Below, one piece after another: positions 1-9,867 of a DNA stretch of 64,000 bases. Source of the stretch: CAVVIH01 sp963748295 (GTDB lineage Bacteria; Acidobacteriota; Vicinamibacteria; Vicinamibacterales; 2-12-FULL-66-21); the NCBI GenBank assembly GCA_963748295.1, contig CAVVIH010000002.1:434001-498000 (forward strand), in the 5' to 3' direction. The translations under genes were made by a program, and so were the position numbers. The notes under the pieces were generated by a model, which saw only the letters and a list, made by a program, of their open reading frames with translations, did not search any database and was not told the origin of the DNA. Each line of letters starts with the position of its first letter. Positions within the stretch are counted from its first letter, which is position 1.

Positions 1-8
1 CCAGACGG

Positions 9-524
9 ATGGCCGCCGATCACGTGGAGGTGGTGTGGCAGTCTGCCGAACTGGCTCGGCTGCAGGGCAGGGACGCCGAAGCAGTCGCGCTAGGTTACCA
101 GCTTCTGGAAACCTCGGCGCCGGAGCCGCTCAGGCGAGGACTTTTGGGACGACTGCTGGTCGACCTCGAACGCGAATTCGAAGGGGCAGACCATCTGAAG
201 GGATCCCGCGATCTTGTCGCGGGAGTCGGCCTCGATCCGGATTCCGTGGCGCTCTCCAATCACTGGCTCCTGCAACCGTTCCGGTTGGTCGAGTGGCTGG
301 GACCGGTAGCAACACCAGCCCTGCTCATTGCCATCGCCATATTGCTGCTGGCTCTGAATTTCGTCACTGCAGCTCTGACGGTCGCCGTTGTGATCTGGAT
401 AGGATTTCTGTACTCGTTCTTCGCGGCGCCTCTCGCGCGGCTGCTGCGCAGGTTCGCCCATGGCGGCCAACCTACGAGCGGTGGCGTGCGATCGCGGCCG
501 CCTACTGGTGGCCGGCAATTGTAA
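9..524 (+). CDS. Hypothetical membrane protein
   Basis: No family is recognised. The 171-residue product has a soluble alpha-helical N-terminal part (about residues 1-90, rich in Ala, Leu, Arg and Glu) followed by two closely spaced hydrophobic segments at about residues 98-118 and 120-142, so it probably sits in the inner membrane with a short basic C-terminus. The first ATG lies 9 bases from the window edge, so the true start may be outside. The last 25 residues look unnatural (Gly/Arg/Pro-rich), and an adjacent frame continues with an aromatic segment (TYERWRAIAAAYWW), which suggests a frame break near position 460. Function unknown. Confidence 0.5.
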   Translation: MAADHVEVVWQSAELARLQGRDAEAVALGYQLLETSAPEPLRRGLLGRLLVDLEREFEGADHLKGSRDLVAGVGLDPDSVALSNHWLLQPFRLVEWLGPVATPALLIAIAILLLALNFVTAALTVAVVIWIGFLYSFFAAPLARLLRRFAHGGQPTSGGVRSRPPTGGRQL

Positions 525-599
525 GTATTTATCCACCAGCTCGGTCCGGACCGATCCCCGACAAGCGGCAGCGCGGGATCAGTCCAGCGCGGACTCGTC

Positions 600-870
600 A
601 TGTTGAACACCCAGACGGAAGCGCGGGAGTTTTTTATCGACAAGGTGGTTGCGCGGGCGAAGACCGAAGGTATCACGCTCTCGCACGATGAGCAGCAGAT
701 GCTGCGCTGGTCGGAGGTCGAGGCGGACTCGTTGGCCGATCCCGGGCTCGCCGAGCGTCTTGCTGCTCACACCTCTGACGGCGATTACGAACGCGGGTTC
801 GTGAGTCTAAAAGGGTTCGACCACTCTGCGGTAGATTATCAGTGGGCCCTGCCGCTACCGGTCAGGAGGA
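600..870 (+). pseudogene. 5' part of a truncated hypothetical gene
   Basis: From the ATG at 600 about 75 residues look like a real soluble domain (AREFFIDKVVARAKTEG then SHDEQQMLRWSEVEAD). My recollection is that similar N-termini occur in acidobacterial hypothetical membrane proteins, where a membrane part follows. Here the frame degenerates into Arg/Asp-rich sequence after about residue 85 and runs over the start of the next gene to a stop at 1160. I read it as a 5' fragment whose downstream half has been lost. The exact end of the real part is a judgement. Confidence 0.45.
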
Positions 871-876
871 GGGACG

Positions 877-1383
877 ATGCGTCATATCCGGCTGACCCCA
901 CTCGCCCTGGTTACGATTCCCCTGACGCTCGGCGCGACTCAGCCGCCCCCAGATTTCAGCGGACGTTGGATAGCTGTGGAACCTCAGAAGATTGCCGGGC
1001 ACGAGCTCATCGTGACGCAGGACACCGCCACCCTGCGGCTCGAACAGATACGTGTGGAAACCCATGTGACCTACGACACGCTTGGGCGTCGACAAGGTCC
1101 ACAAAACGGCACGCGCGAGTCCACGACTTATCGACTCGACGGCGAGACACTCGTTACTAGCTATGAGGGCCAGTCGGTACGTTCAAGCCTCCGCCGACAG
1201 AACATGCGCCTATTGCTCCGCGACGTGTATCAGCCCCCTGGCGCCACCTTCGAGCGCACCCTCTCGTTGGATAATCGCGGACGACTGGTATTGGAACATC
1301 CTCTGCCATCGCCTGGCGAGGACCCTATGCAGGCGTCGGAAACAGTTCTCGACATCCGGCGAATCGTATTCGAGCGTCGCTGA
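877..1383 (+). CDS. Exported hypothetical protein
   Basis: 168 residues with a Sec-type signal peptide (residues 1-20, ending near LGA-TQ) and a beta-rich mature part containing DFSGRW, a motif common in small secreted acidobacterial proteins. A strong Shine-Dalgarno sequence (AGGAGGAGG) lies 6 bases upstream of the ATG and fixes the start. Residues 125-149 (FERTLSLDNRGRLVLEHPLP) recur in the C-terminal tail of the oxygenase-like gene ending at 11720, so a second copy of this family once existed nearby. Function unknown. Confidence 0.7.
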   Translation: MRHIRLTPLALVTIPLTLGATQPPPDFSGRWIAVEPQKIAGHELIVTQDTATLRLEQIRVETHVTYDTLGRRQGPQNGTRESTTYRLDGETLVTSYEGQSVRSSLRRQNMRLLLRDVYQPPGATFERTLSLDNRGRLVLEHPLPSPGEDPMQASETVLDIRRIVFERR

Positions 1384-1461
1384 GTGTGATGTCGCACAGG
1401 GTTGACCCTACCGAGGGTGGCGCGCGCGCTGGAGCCTCCTGCATATTCTGATTGAAATGTC

Positions 1462-3371
1462 GTGACCAAGCTCGCTCAAGCTCGTCGGATCGGGCCTCTC
1501 GTGGTCCTGTTGTCCTTGACGACTTCGGGCTCCGCGCAGGTCCTCCCTGTCGCTGGCGCTCCGCCTGGGCCACGCACCGGGATGATCGTCGGCCAGGTCG
1601 TGGACGCCACCACCGGCGATCCGGTGCCTGAGGCCATCGTCATGACTGACGATGCCGAAGTATCTCGAGAATCCGGCAGCGCCGGGTGGCCGCGTGATGG
1701 CGGACGGCGAAGGCCGCTTCTTCTTCACGGATCTGCCTGCCGGGCGAGTACTACCTGCAAGCGAGAAGGACGGCTATGCGCCCGGAGAGTACGGCGACCG
1801 CCGGGCGTGGGGCCAGAGCCAGCTCCTGTCGCTGGCCGAGGGTGAGCGGCTCACGGACATCACGCTCAAGGTGTGGAAGTACGGCGTCATCGCCGGCACC
1901 GTCGTGGACGAAGCCGGCGAACCGGTCGTCGGCGTCGCGGTGCGGGCGCTCATCAAGAGACGTCGTCGCCGGACGCACGCGGTACGGCAACATGGAAGTG
2001 ATTTCCGAGCTCGTGCCGAGCCGCGACGACTGACGATCGCGGCATGTTCCGGCTCTCGCAGTTGATGCCAGGGACGTACGTGGTTCTCGTGCCGTCCACG
2101 CAGACCACCGTGCCGGCCGCGTTCCTGGAAAAGCCGGACTATGCGCTGCGGAGCGAGCTCTATTTCGCGGGCGTCGCCGAAGTGTCGCTGCTCGGGCAGC
2201 CTCGCACGCAACAGGTGGGCGACTTCGCACTGCTGACGTTGAATCGCGTGCTGATTCCTCCGCCGCCGTCGGCGGCGGGCCGCATGGCCGTGTATCCGAC
2301 GACGTACTTTCCGGCCGCGGCGACCGCGGGCGCGGCGACGCCGATTACGGTCGACAGCGGCGAGGAACGAGAGGACATCACGATCTCGGTGCGGCCGGTG
2401 CCGGCGGTACGCGTGTCCGGCCGCCTCGTGACGCCGGACGGATCGGCTCCGCCGCCGACCACCATCCGGCTGGTCGGCGCCGCGATGACCGACGTCATTA
2501 CGAGAGGTCTGGCCAGCGGGCCGGAACATGTCGGATTGGACACCGTCACCGGGATGAGCGATGCAACCGGCCGCTTCACGCTGCTCGGCGTGCCGGCCGG
2601 CGAGTACGTCCTCACGCAGGCCAACAGGTTCCTCTCCAGGGCGATTGAACAAGGCCAGCCCGCGTACTGGATCTCCCAACCCGTCACCGTGGGCGCAGAT
2701 GACCTCTCCGATCTCGTCGTCGACGCTTCGGCCCGCGCTTCGCGTCGAAGGCCGGATCGAGTACAACGGCGCGGCGCACCCCGCCGCCGCCGGCCGCGGG
2801 AATTACGTTCGAGACGCCGTCCGGCGAACCAGGGCAGTTCTCTGTGGCAGGCCACGAAAGGCGCGACGCTGACGTTCTCCACCGTCGCCGCCGGCGGCCA
2901 GTACATCGTCCGGCCTTCGCGCTGGGAGGCGGAGCGTGGTTCGTGCGGTCCGTCACGCTCGGTGGCAAGGACATCACGGACCGCGTGTTCGACTTGCAGG
3001 CGGACGCAACGTCACTGGTCGTGACCTACACCGATCGGCCGTCCAAGGTGTCCGGCACGGTGACCGACGAGCACGGCGCCACAAGCCCGACCGCGGTCGT
3101 TCTCGTGTTTCCTGTCGATCCGCGGAGGTGGTCGGGCTACGGCGCGTCTCCGCGAACGCTCAAGAGCGCGTTGGTGACGCGAACCGGCGTCTACACGATC
3201 GATCACCTGCCGCCCGGCGACTACTACGCAATCGCGGTCGGGGCCGCGGATATCGACGGGTGGAGGGATCCGGCCACGCTCGAGGCGCTCGCGACCCAGG
3301 CAACGAGGCTGAGCATCGCCGCGGACGATCCGCCGAAGACGCTCGATCTCCGTGTGAAGGCAATCCGATGA
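1462..3371 (+). pseudogene. Carboxypeptidase-regulatory-like domain protein, frameshifted
   Basis: Reading across frames gives a signal peptide (GTG start at 1462, mature part after SGSAQ), a carboxypeptidase-regulatory-like beta-sandwich (GMIVGQVVDATTGDPVPEA ... GRFFFTDLPAG), a second such domain (VVDEAGEPVVG ... GMFRLSQLMPGTY), a long middle region, and a last domain (VSGTVTDEHGATSP ... TIDHLPPGDYYAIAV). The pieces lie in all three frames with breaks near 1655, 1960, 2030, 2740, 2830 and 2930. Intact relatives are large exported proteins. The stop at 3371 overlaps the next gene's ATG (ATGA). It is either a decayed gene or an intact one damaged by assembly indels. Confidence 0.6.
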
Positions 3372-5218
3372 TCGACCGCTCTCGCTTTGTTCTCGTCGTT
3401 CGCGATCGCGTGCGGCGCTGCCGCGGCATCCGGCGCAGCCGCCAGTGCGCGATAACGCGCGCGTTGCGGCTGGCACCGCGTCGATCGCCGGCACGGTCTT
3501 CGTCGCCGGCGACGGCGAAGCAGCCGGCGCGCCGCGTACGCGTGACGCTCACGAACGTCGCGCGGCACTTCGCCAGGTCAGACCACGACTACCGACGACG
3601 GCGGCGCATTCGCCTTTCGCGGGCTGCCGGCCGGCCGGTACGAGCTGCAGGCGTTCAAGAACGGCTATCTCAGAGCGAGCTACGGCGCGTCACGGCCGGA
3701 CCGTGCGGGCACGCCCGTCGTCGTGAAAGACGCCGAGGCCGTCGCGAATCTCGCGATGACGATCGCGCGCGGCGGCGTGATCACCGGCATCGTGCGCGAC
3801 ATTGGCGGCCGGCCTGTGCCTGGCGTGAACGTGCGGGTGCTGAAGCTTGGCTACAACGCGGTAACCGGTGAGCGCACGCTCGGCGCGCCGAGCACCGGCA
3901 GCGTCGGACTCACCGACGATCGCGGCGAGTACCGCGCGTACGGCTTGCCCCCGGGCGGCTATCTCGTGGCCGTCGTGCCCAGCCGTCCCGTCGGGGCGAG
4001 GCAACGACGACATCCGGCAGCTGACGGCGGCCGAGGTGCGGCAGGCGTTACAGGCGGCTCGCGCCGGCGCCTCTACCGCCACGGTCAAGCCGGGCCAGCC
4101 GACACTCCGCCGCCATCACGCGCGCGTGAACTACGCACCGATCTTTCATCCCGGCGTCACCGACATCGGGGCGGCGGCGACGATCGCCCTCGGCATGAGC
4201 GAGGAGCGCGACGGGCGTCGACATCACGATTCAGCTCGTGCCGACGCGCGACCATCTCGGGCACGATCAACTCGACGGCAGGCGCGCTTCCCCCGTCCCT
4301 CTCGGTACGGCTCGTGCGGGCCGGCCCGCAAACCGAAATGGTCGCGGGCGCGGGCCTGCGCGGGCCTGTCGGCGCAACCGCGTGCCGACGGCACCTACGT
4401 GTTCACCGGCGTTGCGCCCGGCGCGTACACGGTCAAAGCGATCATCGGAGTGGACGGCGGCCGCGGCGCGCCGCCGCCCAACACGCCGACGCTGTGGGCG
4501 GCGGCTGACGTGATGGTGAGCGGGCCAGGATCTCGACGTCCCGCTGACGCTTCAGCCCGGCGTCGCGATCAACGGGCGCGTCGTCTTCGAGGGCTCGCAG
4601 CCGACGGCCGCCGAACTTCAGACGCTCTCGTTCGGGCTGTGCCGCCGGGATCGGGCGGCCAGGTTCAGGCGAGCGGCGGCGGCCGCGTGGATGCCGAGGG
4701 ACGCTTCACGTTCGCGGGCGTCATCCCGACACGTATCGCTTCGTGACGAAATGGAACGCGCCGCGCCGCGCATCGAGAAGTGGATCGATCAAATCGTCCA
4801 CCGCGAACGGCCGCGAGGCCTTCGAGGCGCCGCTTCGCGTGAACCCGAACGAAACGTGGACTGGACGGTCACATACACGGACAAGCCGACCAGCCTGACC
4901 GGCGTCTTCCAGGACAGCAGCGGCCGCGCGGCGACCGACTACTACATTCTCGTCTTCTCGTCCGACCGCAAACACTGGACGCCCGGCTCGCGCCGCATCC
5001 GCATGACCCGGCCGGCCACAGACGGCGCCTTCAGCGTCAAGGGCCTCCGCCCGGCGAGTACTTTCGTCGCGGCTCTTGCCGGACCTGGAGACGGGCGAGT
5101 GGAACGATCCGACGCTGCTCGAGCAGCTCGTGCCGTCGTCGGCGAAGGTCACACTGCGGGACGGCGAGACGACGACGCAGGATTTCCGGATTGGAGCAGC
5201 AGCGGCGAGGGGCCGGTA
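3368..5218 (+). pseudogene. Second carboxypeptidase-regulatory-like domain protein, frameshifted
   Basis: This is a tandem paralogue of the preceding gene, with the same order of domains in broken frames: ASIAGTVFVAG ... GGAFAFRGLPAGRYELQ, then VITGIVRDIGGRPVPGVNV ... GEYRAYGLPPGGYLVAVV, a proline-rich middle, DGTYVFTGVAPGAYTVKA, and a final VDWTVTYTDKPTSLTGV domain. At least six frame changes are needed between 3400 and 5100. In the best C-terminal frame (FRIGAAAARGR) the stop is the TAG at 5216-5218. Start at ATG 3368, overlapping the upstream stop. Substrate and role unknown; such proteins are usually exported. Confidence 0.6.
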
Positions 5219-5230
5219 GCACTCGCATAG

Positions 5231-6494
5231 TTACTTGTCGAGGTATTCCTTGCGGCCGCGAGCAAGGTAGTCGGGATTCTTCAGGCGGATTCGGACGCTG
5301 TGCCACTTGCCGTCTTTCACCGGATGGTTCGGGTAGTAGCCGATGCTGTATTGGTTGCGGAGCTCCGCAGCAATCGTGTCGAGAACCGCGTCCATGTTCT
5401 TGCCGAATGCGGCCTCGGAGATCTCCCATGCCCTGCCGCCGCTCGCTTCGCCGAACCGGTTCAGCACCTTCATATCGACGGTGGTGTTGTTCGGTGTGCT
5501 CGATCTGGAGTTTCCGGAAAGTGGATCGGTTCCCATGTCGAATCCCGGCGCTCCCTTGATCCCGACGCTGTAGACCAGCATTTCGGCTTCGCGGATGTTC
5601 TGCAGCGCCTTGTCGAAGCGCGTCAGGCTCGTGGTGTCTTCGCCGTCGGTGACGAGCAGCACCAGCCTTCTTCTGATAGCGGCCCTGTTTCACTTTCTGC
5701 AGCGCCTGATACAGCGAGTCGTACAGCGCGGTGCCACCGCCGACGTTGACCCAGGTCAGCAGCGCGTTCCTGAGTTGTGTGCGATCGGAGGTGAAGTCGG
5801 CGATGAGCGACGCCCGCATGGCGAAGGTCATGAGGAAGATTTCATCTTCCTTGTGAATCATCGAAAAGAAGCGGTCGACTGCGCGCTGAGCTGTGCGGAT
5901 CTTGCTCTCCATGCTCTGGCTCGCGTCGATAATTACGCCGATGCTGATCGGTAGATCCGCTGCTGGCAACAGGTGTTTTGATCGTCTGGGGCTGCCGTCT
6001 TTTCGACGATGAAGTCGTCGATGGTGAGATTCGGTAACGTCCGGCCTTTTCCGTCGACGACGGTCTGGGCATGTTGTAAGCGCCGCTCCGGGCGAACGTG
6101 ACATCGTCGATGATCGGCGTGTTGCTGGTGTGAACTTTGAGCGGAACTGGGAGCCGAAGAAATTGATCGAGGCGTCCAGCATCGCGCGCTTGTTGATCAC
6201 TCGCATGTAGTCGACCTTGCCGATTTCAGTCCAGCTATCCTGAAGCGCCGTCGATTCGACAACGTATTGATAGGCGTCGACGCCGGAACCGAATCGGTAG
6301 GGTTGATATTTCCTGCCCCACTGCGTCATGAACGCCAGGGTGCTTTTGCTGCTGAGCGGAATGACGTGAGGGAGTACCAGAAGCTTGTCGCTTGACGAAC
6401 GGGCCACCAAGCTGGCCATTGATGTCGCGATACCGGCAGAGAGCGTCTCGCTCTGTGAGGGCACGGCCCAGAACTCTGTGAAGTAGATGGTCAA
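5231..6494 (-). pseudogene. VWFA-related domain protein, frameshifted
   Basis: The minus strand encodes a von Willebrand A domain protein of the acidobacterial VWFA-related family. The MIDAS region is clear: IGVIIDASQSMESK (DxSxS), an internal T (GGGTALYDSL), and LLVTDGEDTTS in the next frame. The end reads NQYSIGYYPNHPVKDGKWH, the usual C-terminal strand of this family. A third frame around 5960-6070 carries VVDGKGRTLPNLTIDDFIVE, the domain that normally precedes the VWA domain. Frame changes are needed near 5660, 5960 and 6140, so the gene is broken as read. The N-terminal 110 residues are unassigned. It is convergent with the preceding gene. Confidence 0.6.
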
Positions 6495-6588
6495 GTTTCA
6501 CGGTAGCGCGCACAGGCAGAGCGCCTGCTAGAATCGGCGCGAGCTATGGAAGCAGACAACACGCTCGCCGGTGCGGCCGAGGAAAATC

Positions 6589-6660
6589 ATGACCGTGGTT
6601 GGCGTAGTCATGGTGGGACTGGCCTTACTGGTGGCCCTCGGCAACGCTGTATTCAACTGA
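6589..6660 (+). CDS. Possible 23-residue single-TM peptide
   Basis: A short frame encodes MTVVGVVMVGLALLVALGNA plus three residues, which is one hydrophobic helix with nothing else. It is too short to be called from statistics and no Shine-Dalgarno sequence is evident (GAGGAAAATC precedes it). It sits in the gap between the VWA gene and a zinc-ribbon gene. It could be a small membrane peptide, a gene remnant or chance. Confidence 0.2.
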   Translation: MTVVGVVMVGLALLVALGNAVFN

Positions 6661-6697
6661 CCTGCCTAGGTGCGCGCTTCGGTGGCTGGCTTTAGGC

Positions 6698-7051
6698 GTG
6701 TTAGTTAGTGACACCCCTAATTCGCCTTCCACGACTGCGCGCACGAAGCGCCGATGCGTTCCATCGCGGCGGGGTCATGGATCACTTTTGCGCCCAGCCC
6801 AGACCTCAGCTATACTTGCCATCGCTGCGAGGAAAGCGGTCGGTGCCAAATTGCCGGTCACGACATGCCCGTTCTGCCAATGCGTCGACATCCGTCTCGT
6901 GTTCGAGGCTGACGACGGACTGAAGTCCTACACGTGTCACGCGTGCACGCGCACGTTCCACGTGACCGAACTGCAGCTGGCTGAACCAGAGACAATCAAG
7001 GCGAGCGAACCGCCACCCGAGAAGTCCGGACAAGGACCAAAAAAGCGGTAG
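6698..7051 (+). CDS. Small zinc-ribbon protein
   Basis: The C-terminal 60 residues contain a four-cysteine zinc ribbon (CPFC ... CHAC, spaced by about 24 residues, followed by TRTFHVTE), typical of small nucleic-acid or protein-binding zinc fingers. The N-terminal 50 residues in this frame are Arg/Ser-rich and may not be translated; an internal TTG at 6850, just before the ribbon (LPVTTCPFC), is a possible real start. It stands alone with no operon partner and is one of several small Cys-rich proteins in the window (11740, 12416, 16110, 29617). Specific role unknown. Confidence 0.5.
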   Translation: MLVSDTPNSPSTTARTKRRCVPSRRGHGSLLRPAQTSAILAIAARKAVGAKLPVTTCPFCQCVDIRLVFEADDGLKSYTCHACTRTFHVTELQLAEPETIKASEPPPEKSGQGPKKR

Positions 7052-7164
7052 CTCGCTCATGGCTCCCGCCACAGCGTGAGGAGCTGCGCCTTATCCGCGC
7101 GAGCGCACAGCCGCTTCAGGCTGATGAGCAGTGAGAGCGCACGCGCGCATGCGCGACGCGGTTG

Positions 7165-7602
7165 CTAGCGGTCAAAAGCCGGCGGAATCTCGAGATCCGC
7201 TCGGCGCTGAGTTGAAACCCGTATATCAGAACCCGTGATGCGCATCTCGGAGTCCTGCAGCGCGAGCTTGACATCGCGAGTGCCGCGGTGGAGTTGCAGC
7301 GTGAAGCTTGCAGAGACGAATCTTGAATCTGTGGATGTCGTCACCTGCGCGCGCTCCGCTCGGAAAACTGCTGGACCCGTGATGCGGCTGGCGCACCCCG
7401 AAGGTCCCGGTTGCCACCACCAGACGCCTTGCGCATCAGTACGGTCAACTGCGATGCACACGCCGAAGCCTGCACCCGCGACGTCCACCGGGGTAGTTGT
7501 CACAGTGTACCGAGGGAGGGAAGGGGCCGATCCTCTGCAGCCGACCAGGAACGGAACAAGCAGCAGGAGGGGAAATGTGAAGCGCGCCGTCAATTCGCGC
7601 AT
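7165..7602 (-). CDS. Putative lipoprotein
   Basis: 145 residues starting with a type II signal peptide: basic MRELTAR, a Leu/Phe-rich core and a lipobox LVGC at about residue 22. The mature protein is beta-rich without recognised motif, and contains one further Cys pair candidate (FGVCIAV and SGCAS). It is divergent from the next gene at 7686, leaving about 80 bases for two promoters. Function unknown. Confidence 0.65.
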   Translation of the reverse strand: MRELTARFTFPLLLLVPFLVGCRGSAPSLPRYTVTTTPVDVAGAGFGVCIAVDRTDAQGVWWWQPGPSGCASRITGPAVFRAERAQVTTSTDSRFVSASFTLQLHRGTRDVKLALQDSEMRITGSDIRVSTQRRADLEIPPAFDR

Positions 7603-7685
7603 GCGCCAATTCTAGCATTGGCGGCTGCCCATATAATCCCCAACCGTGGTCGGCGAATCGCGGTCAGAAGAAGCGGAGGTTGAGT

Positions 7686-8048
7686 ATGCTCAGATATGCA
7701 GTTGCTGTTGCCGCTGCCATTGTGCTGGGTTCAGGGTTCTCAAGAGCGCAACCTGCCCCCTGTGATCCCAATGCGCCAGCTACCGACGCGCAGGTCGCTC
7801 GGCGTCGGGCAGCAATCACTGGGGCGCGCCAGATCAATACCGCGGAAGCCAAGGCGTGGGCCGCGAACAAGCGGTTTGCGCCGCTACAGGAATTGACAGG
7901 CTTCTCCATCCCCGCTGGTTTTGAGGCGCAAGTCTCAACGGACGAAGCCAGCTACACGTTCTCGATAAAAGATCTCCAGGACTCGTGCAAGTTCGCAGTG
8001 TTCTCGGATCAGAAGGGCCTGATCTACACCGCGACTCCGCTTCAATAG
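7686..8048 (+). CDS. Small exported hypothetical protein
   Basis: About 120 residues with a signal peptide (MLRYAVAVAAAIVLGSGFSR then AQPAPC). ATG 7686 is preferred over the TTG at 7680 because GGAGG ends 6 bases before the ATG but directly abuts the TTG. The mature part has an N-terminal helix (VARRRAAITGARQINTAEA) followed by strand-rich sequence (SFSIPAGFEAQVST, YTFSIKDLQD). Two Cys residues could form a disulfide. It looks a little like a pseudopilin passenger domain but lacks the prepilin cleavage motif, so no role is assigned. Confidence 0.65.
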   Translation: MLRYAVAVAAAIVLGSGFSRAQPAPCDPNAPATDAQVARRRAAITGARQINTAEAKAWAANKRFAPLQELTGFSIPAGFEAQVSTDEASYTFSIKDLQDSCKFAVFSDQKGLIYTATPLQ

Positions 8049-8139
8049 ACCCGGTTTTCTAGAGACCGCTACCGCCGGTCGCTGGCGTCGTGATGGGCGG
8101 CCTCGCGTACTATGGTCGGCTGCTCCTCCGCCTGTCTGA

Positions 8140-8289
8140 AAAAGGCGTGAAGGTATTAGCGTCGCCAAGCATACCCAGTTGGACCAACTGCGCGCGTTTC
8201 TGGAACATATGCGGAGCCTGCAGGAAGCCGGCTTCAAGTTCGAGCCGCTGCAGCCCGCGAGCGGTACGCCGAACGTCGCGCCATTGTGA
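8140..8289 (+). pseudogene. 3' fragment of an unidentified gene
   Basis: An open stretch ends with VAKHTQLDQLRAFLEHMRSL then QEAGFKFEPLQPASGTPNV, which reads like a real amphipathic C-terminus, but the frame is closed by a TGA at 8137-8139. The upstream sequence (8049-8140) has no convincing coding frame. Its TGA overlaps the GTG start of the next gene. I take it as the tail of a lost gene; the family is not certain. Confidence 0.3.
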
Positions 8290-8894
8290 CGAACATGCAG
8301 CCAACGGGAACGACGAGTCCTGCCCAGCACTCCCGTGATGCCGCGTTTAACATGCGCCATCACCTGCGCGTCGCGTCGACGGCGCTGTGGCCCGTCGCTT
8401 CAACCTGCGTCTGGATCACGGTGGCGGCACTCATCGCCATCACAGCGCCCTATGTGCTGCGGGAGCACATTCGCGTCGCCGAAGCGATCATCTTCCTCGC
8501 CGCCGCACTGGGTGGGATCGGCGGGCTGGTTGGCTTCTGGTACTCGGCGGACGCTATTGAATTTGTCGTAAGAGGGTACAAAGTCTGTCGGCTGAGTGAT
8601 GGACGCTGGGCGTACGCCGAACGCAGACCCGACGGAGCAGTTGGCCACCTGACGATCGGCTACAAGCCGCTGGCCCAAATGTACAGCCCGCCTTGCGAGG
8701 TACATCTGCCGTCCGCTGTTCAGTGGGACAGCGCAACGCCCACTTGGGCACGCGGTCGACGGGAAGAGATCCTCCGCAACATCGCCAAGGACATGGGGAT
8801 CGAGACCGGACGGAAGATCCACTTCGTGGATGCGCCAGTTGATCATCACGAAACATCCTGTGCCGGCGGCAGCGAGGGCGACGTCGTCGAGTAG
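8286..8894 (+). CDS. Hypothetical membrane protein
   Basis: 202 residues. Two hydrophobic helices (about residues 37-58 and 65-86) follow a short basic N-terminus, then comes a cytoplasmic-looking domain of about 110 residues with no known motif. The reading frame has a GTG at 8286 and an ATG at 8295 (MQPTG); neither has a clear Shine-Dalgarno sequence. Coding quality is good and uninterrupted. No operon partner. Confidence 0.55.
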   Translation: MTNMQPTGTTSPAQHSRDAAFNMRHHLRVASTALWPVASTCVWITVAALIAITAPYVLREHIRVAEAIIFLAAALGGIGGLVGFWYSADAIEFVVRGYKVCRLSDGRWAYAERRPDGAVGHLTIGYKPLAQMYSPPCEVHLPSAVQWDSATPTWARGRREEILRNIAKDMGIETGRKIHFVDAPVDHHETSCAGGSEGDVVE

Positions 8895-9047
8895 ATCGCG
8901 AGCGGACGGCGTGCGACTGATCACCCCGCTGACATCCAGCCCCGGCTCCCTCACGGCAGACAACCTGAACACCACCGGCGCCCACCCCGTTCGACTGGGG
9001 CTCCGACCGGGCTATGCTGGTCGGCTTACTATCAGATAGGCAGAAGC

Positions 9048-9430
9048 GTGACATTCCCCGAAGCTGTCGAAATCAATGGCGACCAGCCAGACATTGTCGG
9101 ACTCGTTTGCGGGGCTCTCGTGGCGATCGGGTCAGCCACGTAGGAGTCGTTGTGGAACCCGCGAATGTGAACTTCTTAATGTTCGCTTCGCGGTGGCATC
9201 GGCTGTACTTCGACTTCGGCGTCGTCTTCTGGAGACCAAGTGAAGACGGACCCGTTAGCTTCGTTGCAGAGGAATTGGGTGCGTCTTTTCGAGCGGACGA
9301 CATCGGCACTCGCTTCGGAGTGGTCGGGCTGCGACTTGAAGCTGTTCGCTACGACGCGTTGGACGACGGCTCGCGCGTCACATTGCAGTTCGATCGCAGG
9401 CAGGTCAGTTTGAGTGCCGCAATGACGTGA
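9048..9430 (+). CDS. Small hypothetical protein, one frameshift
   Basis: A GTG at 9048 opens VTFPEAVEINGDQPDIVGLV in one frame, stopping at about 9142, and the adjacent frame continues from about 9150 with VEPANVNFLMFASRWHRLYF then DFGVVFWRPSEDGP to the stop at 9430. Joined, they give a coherent protein of about 125 residues rich in aromatic beta strands. The join implies one indel near 9130-9145. No family is recognised. Confidence 0.4.
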
Positions 9431-9534
9431 CGACTTACTCTGCCTAACCCGCCATTGCAGCGGACTGGCGCGTCGAATCGAGAATCCGTTTGGTCCAACC
9501 GTGTTACCCATGTCTCCGGCGTGAGATCACCCGG

Positions 9535-9814
9535 GCGGGTGCAGTTGACGGCGAGCACGATGTTTTTCTGTCGGTCTCCTCGTTCGTTGGCGACTGGCTT
9601 TTCGAGGGCAGTGCAGGCATCACCGGCCCGATGTCGGCTCGCTTCAGCATCTCCGGTGAGACCGACCCGTGGCAGCCAATCATTGCGGCGCGACTCCGGC
9701 ATTCGCACTCAGCTTCGACGACACTGACCCCTGCCCGAGCCAGGCACCATGCTGCTCGTCGCGGGCGCGCTCACGGCTCTCATGCGGAAACGGCTCGCAG
9801 ATCGCCGGTGCTAG
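9535..9814 (+). pseudogene. Broken PEP-CTERM protein, C-terminal part
   Basis: Three overlapping frame segments add up to the end of a PEP-CTERM protein: HDVFLSVSSFVGDWLFEGSA ... FSISGETDPW, then PAFALSFDDTDP, then PEPGTMLLVAGALTALMRKR and a TAG at 9812-9814. The last piece is a textbook PEP-CTERM signal: Pro-Glu-Pro, hydrophobic helix, basic end. Frame changes near 9690 and 9730 and a missing N-terminus make it a remnant. It lies 53 bases before an intact PEP-CTERM gene, so the two form a tandem pair. Confidence 0.5.
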
Positions 9815-9867
9815 TGCCAGGAACGGCTGCGGCATCGCGATTGCGGCGGCACAGCCCGAGGTGTCGA

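Noticed and set aside
5842..6072. Separate small gene on the minus strand
   Set aside because: It is one of the frames of the broken VWA gene; the adjacent frame has the real family sequence.
6640..6705. attC-like site (attcaac ... ttaggcgtgttag)
   Set aside because: The 3' side reads GTTAGTT, which does not fit GTTRRRY, and base pairing between halves is weak.
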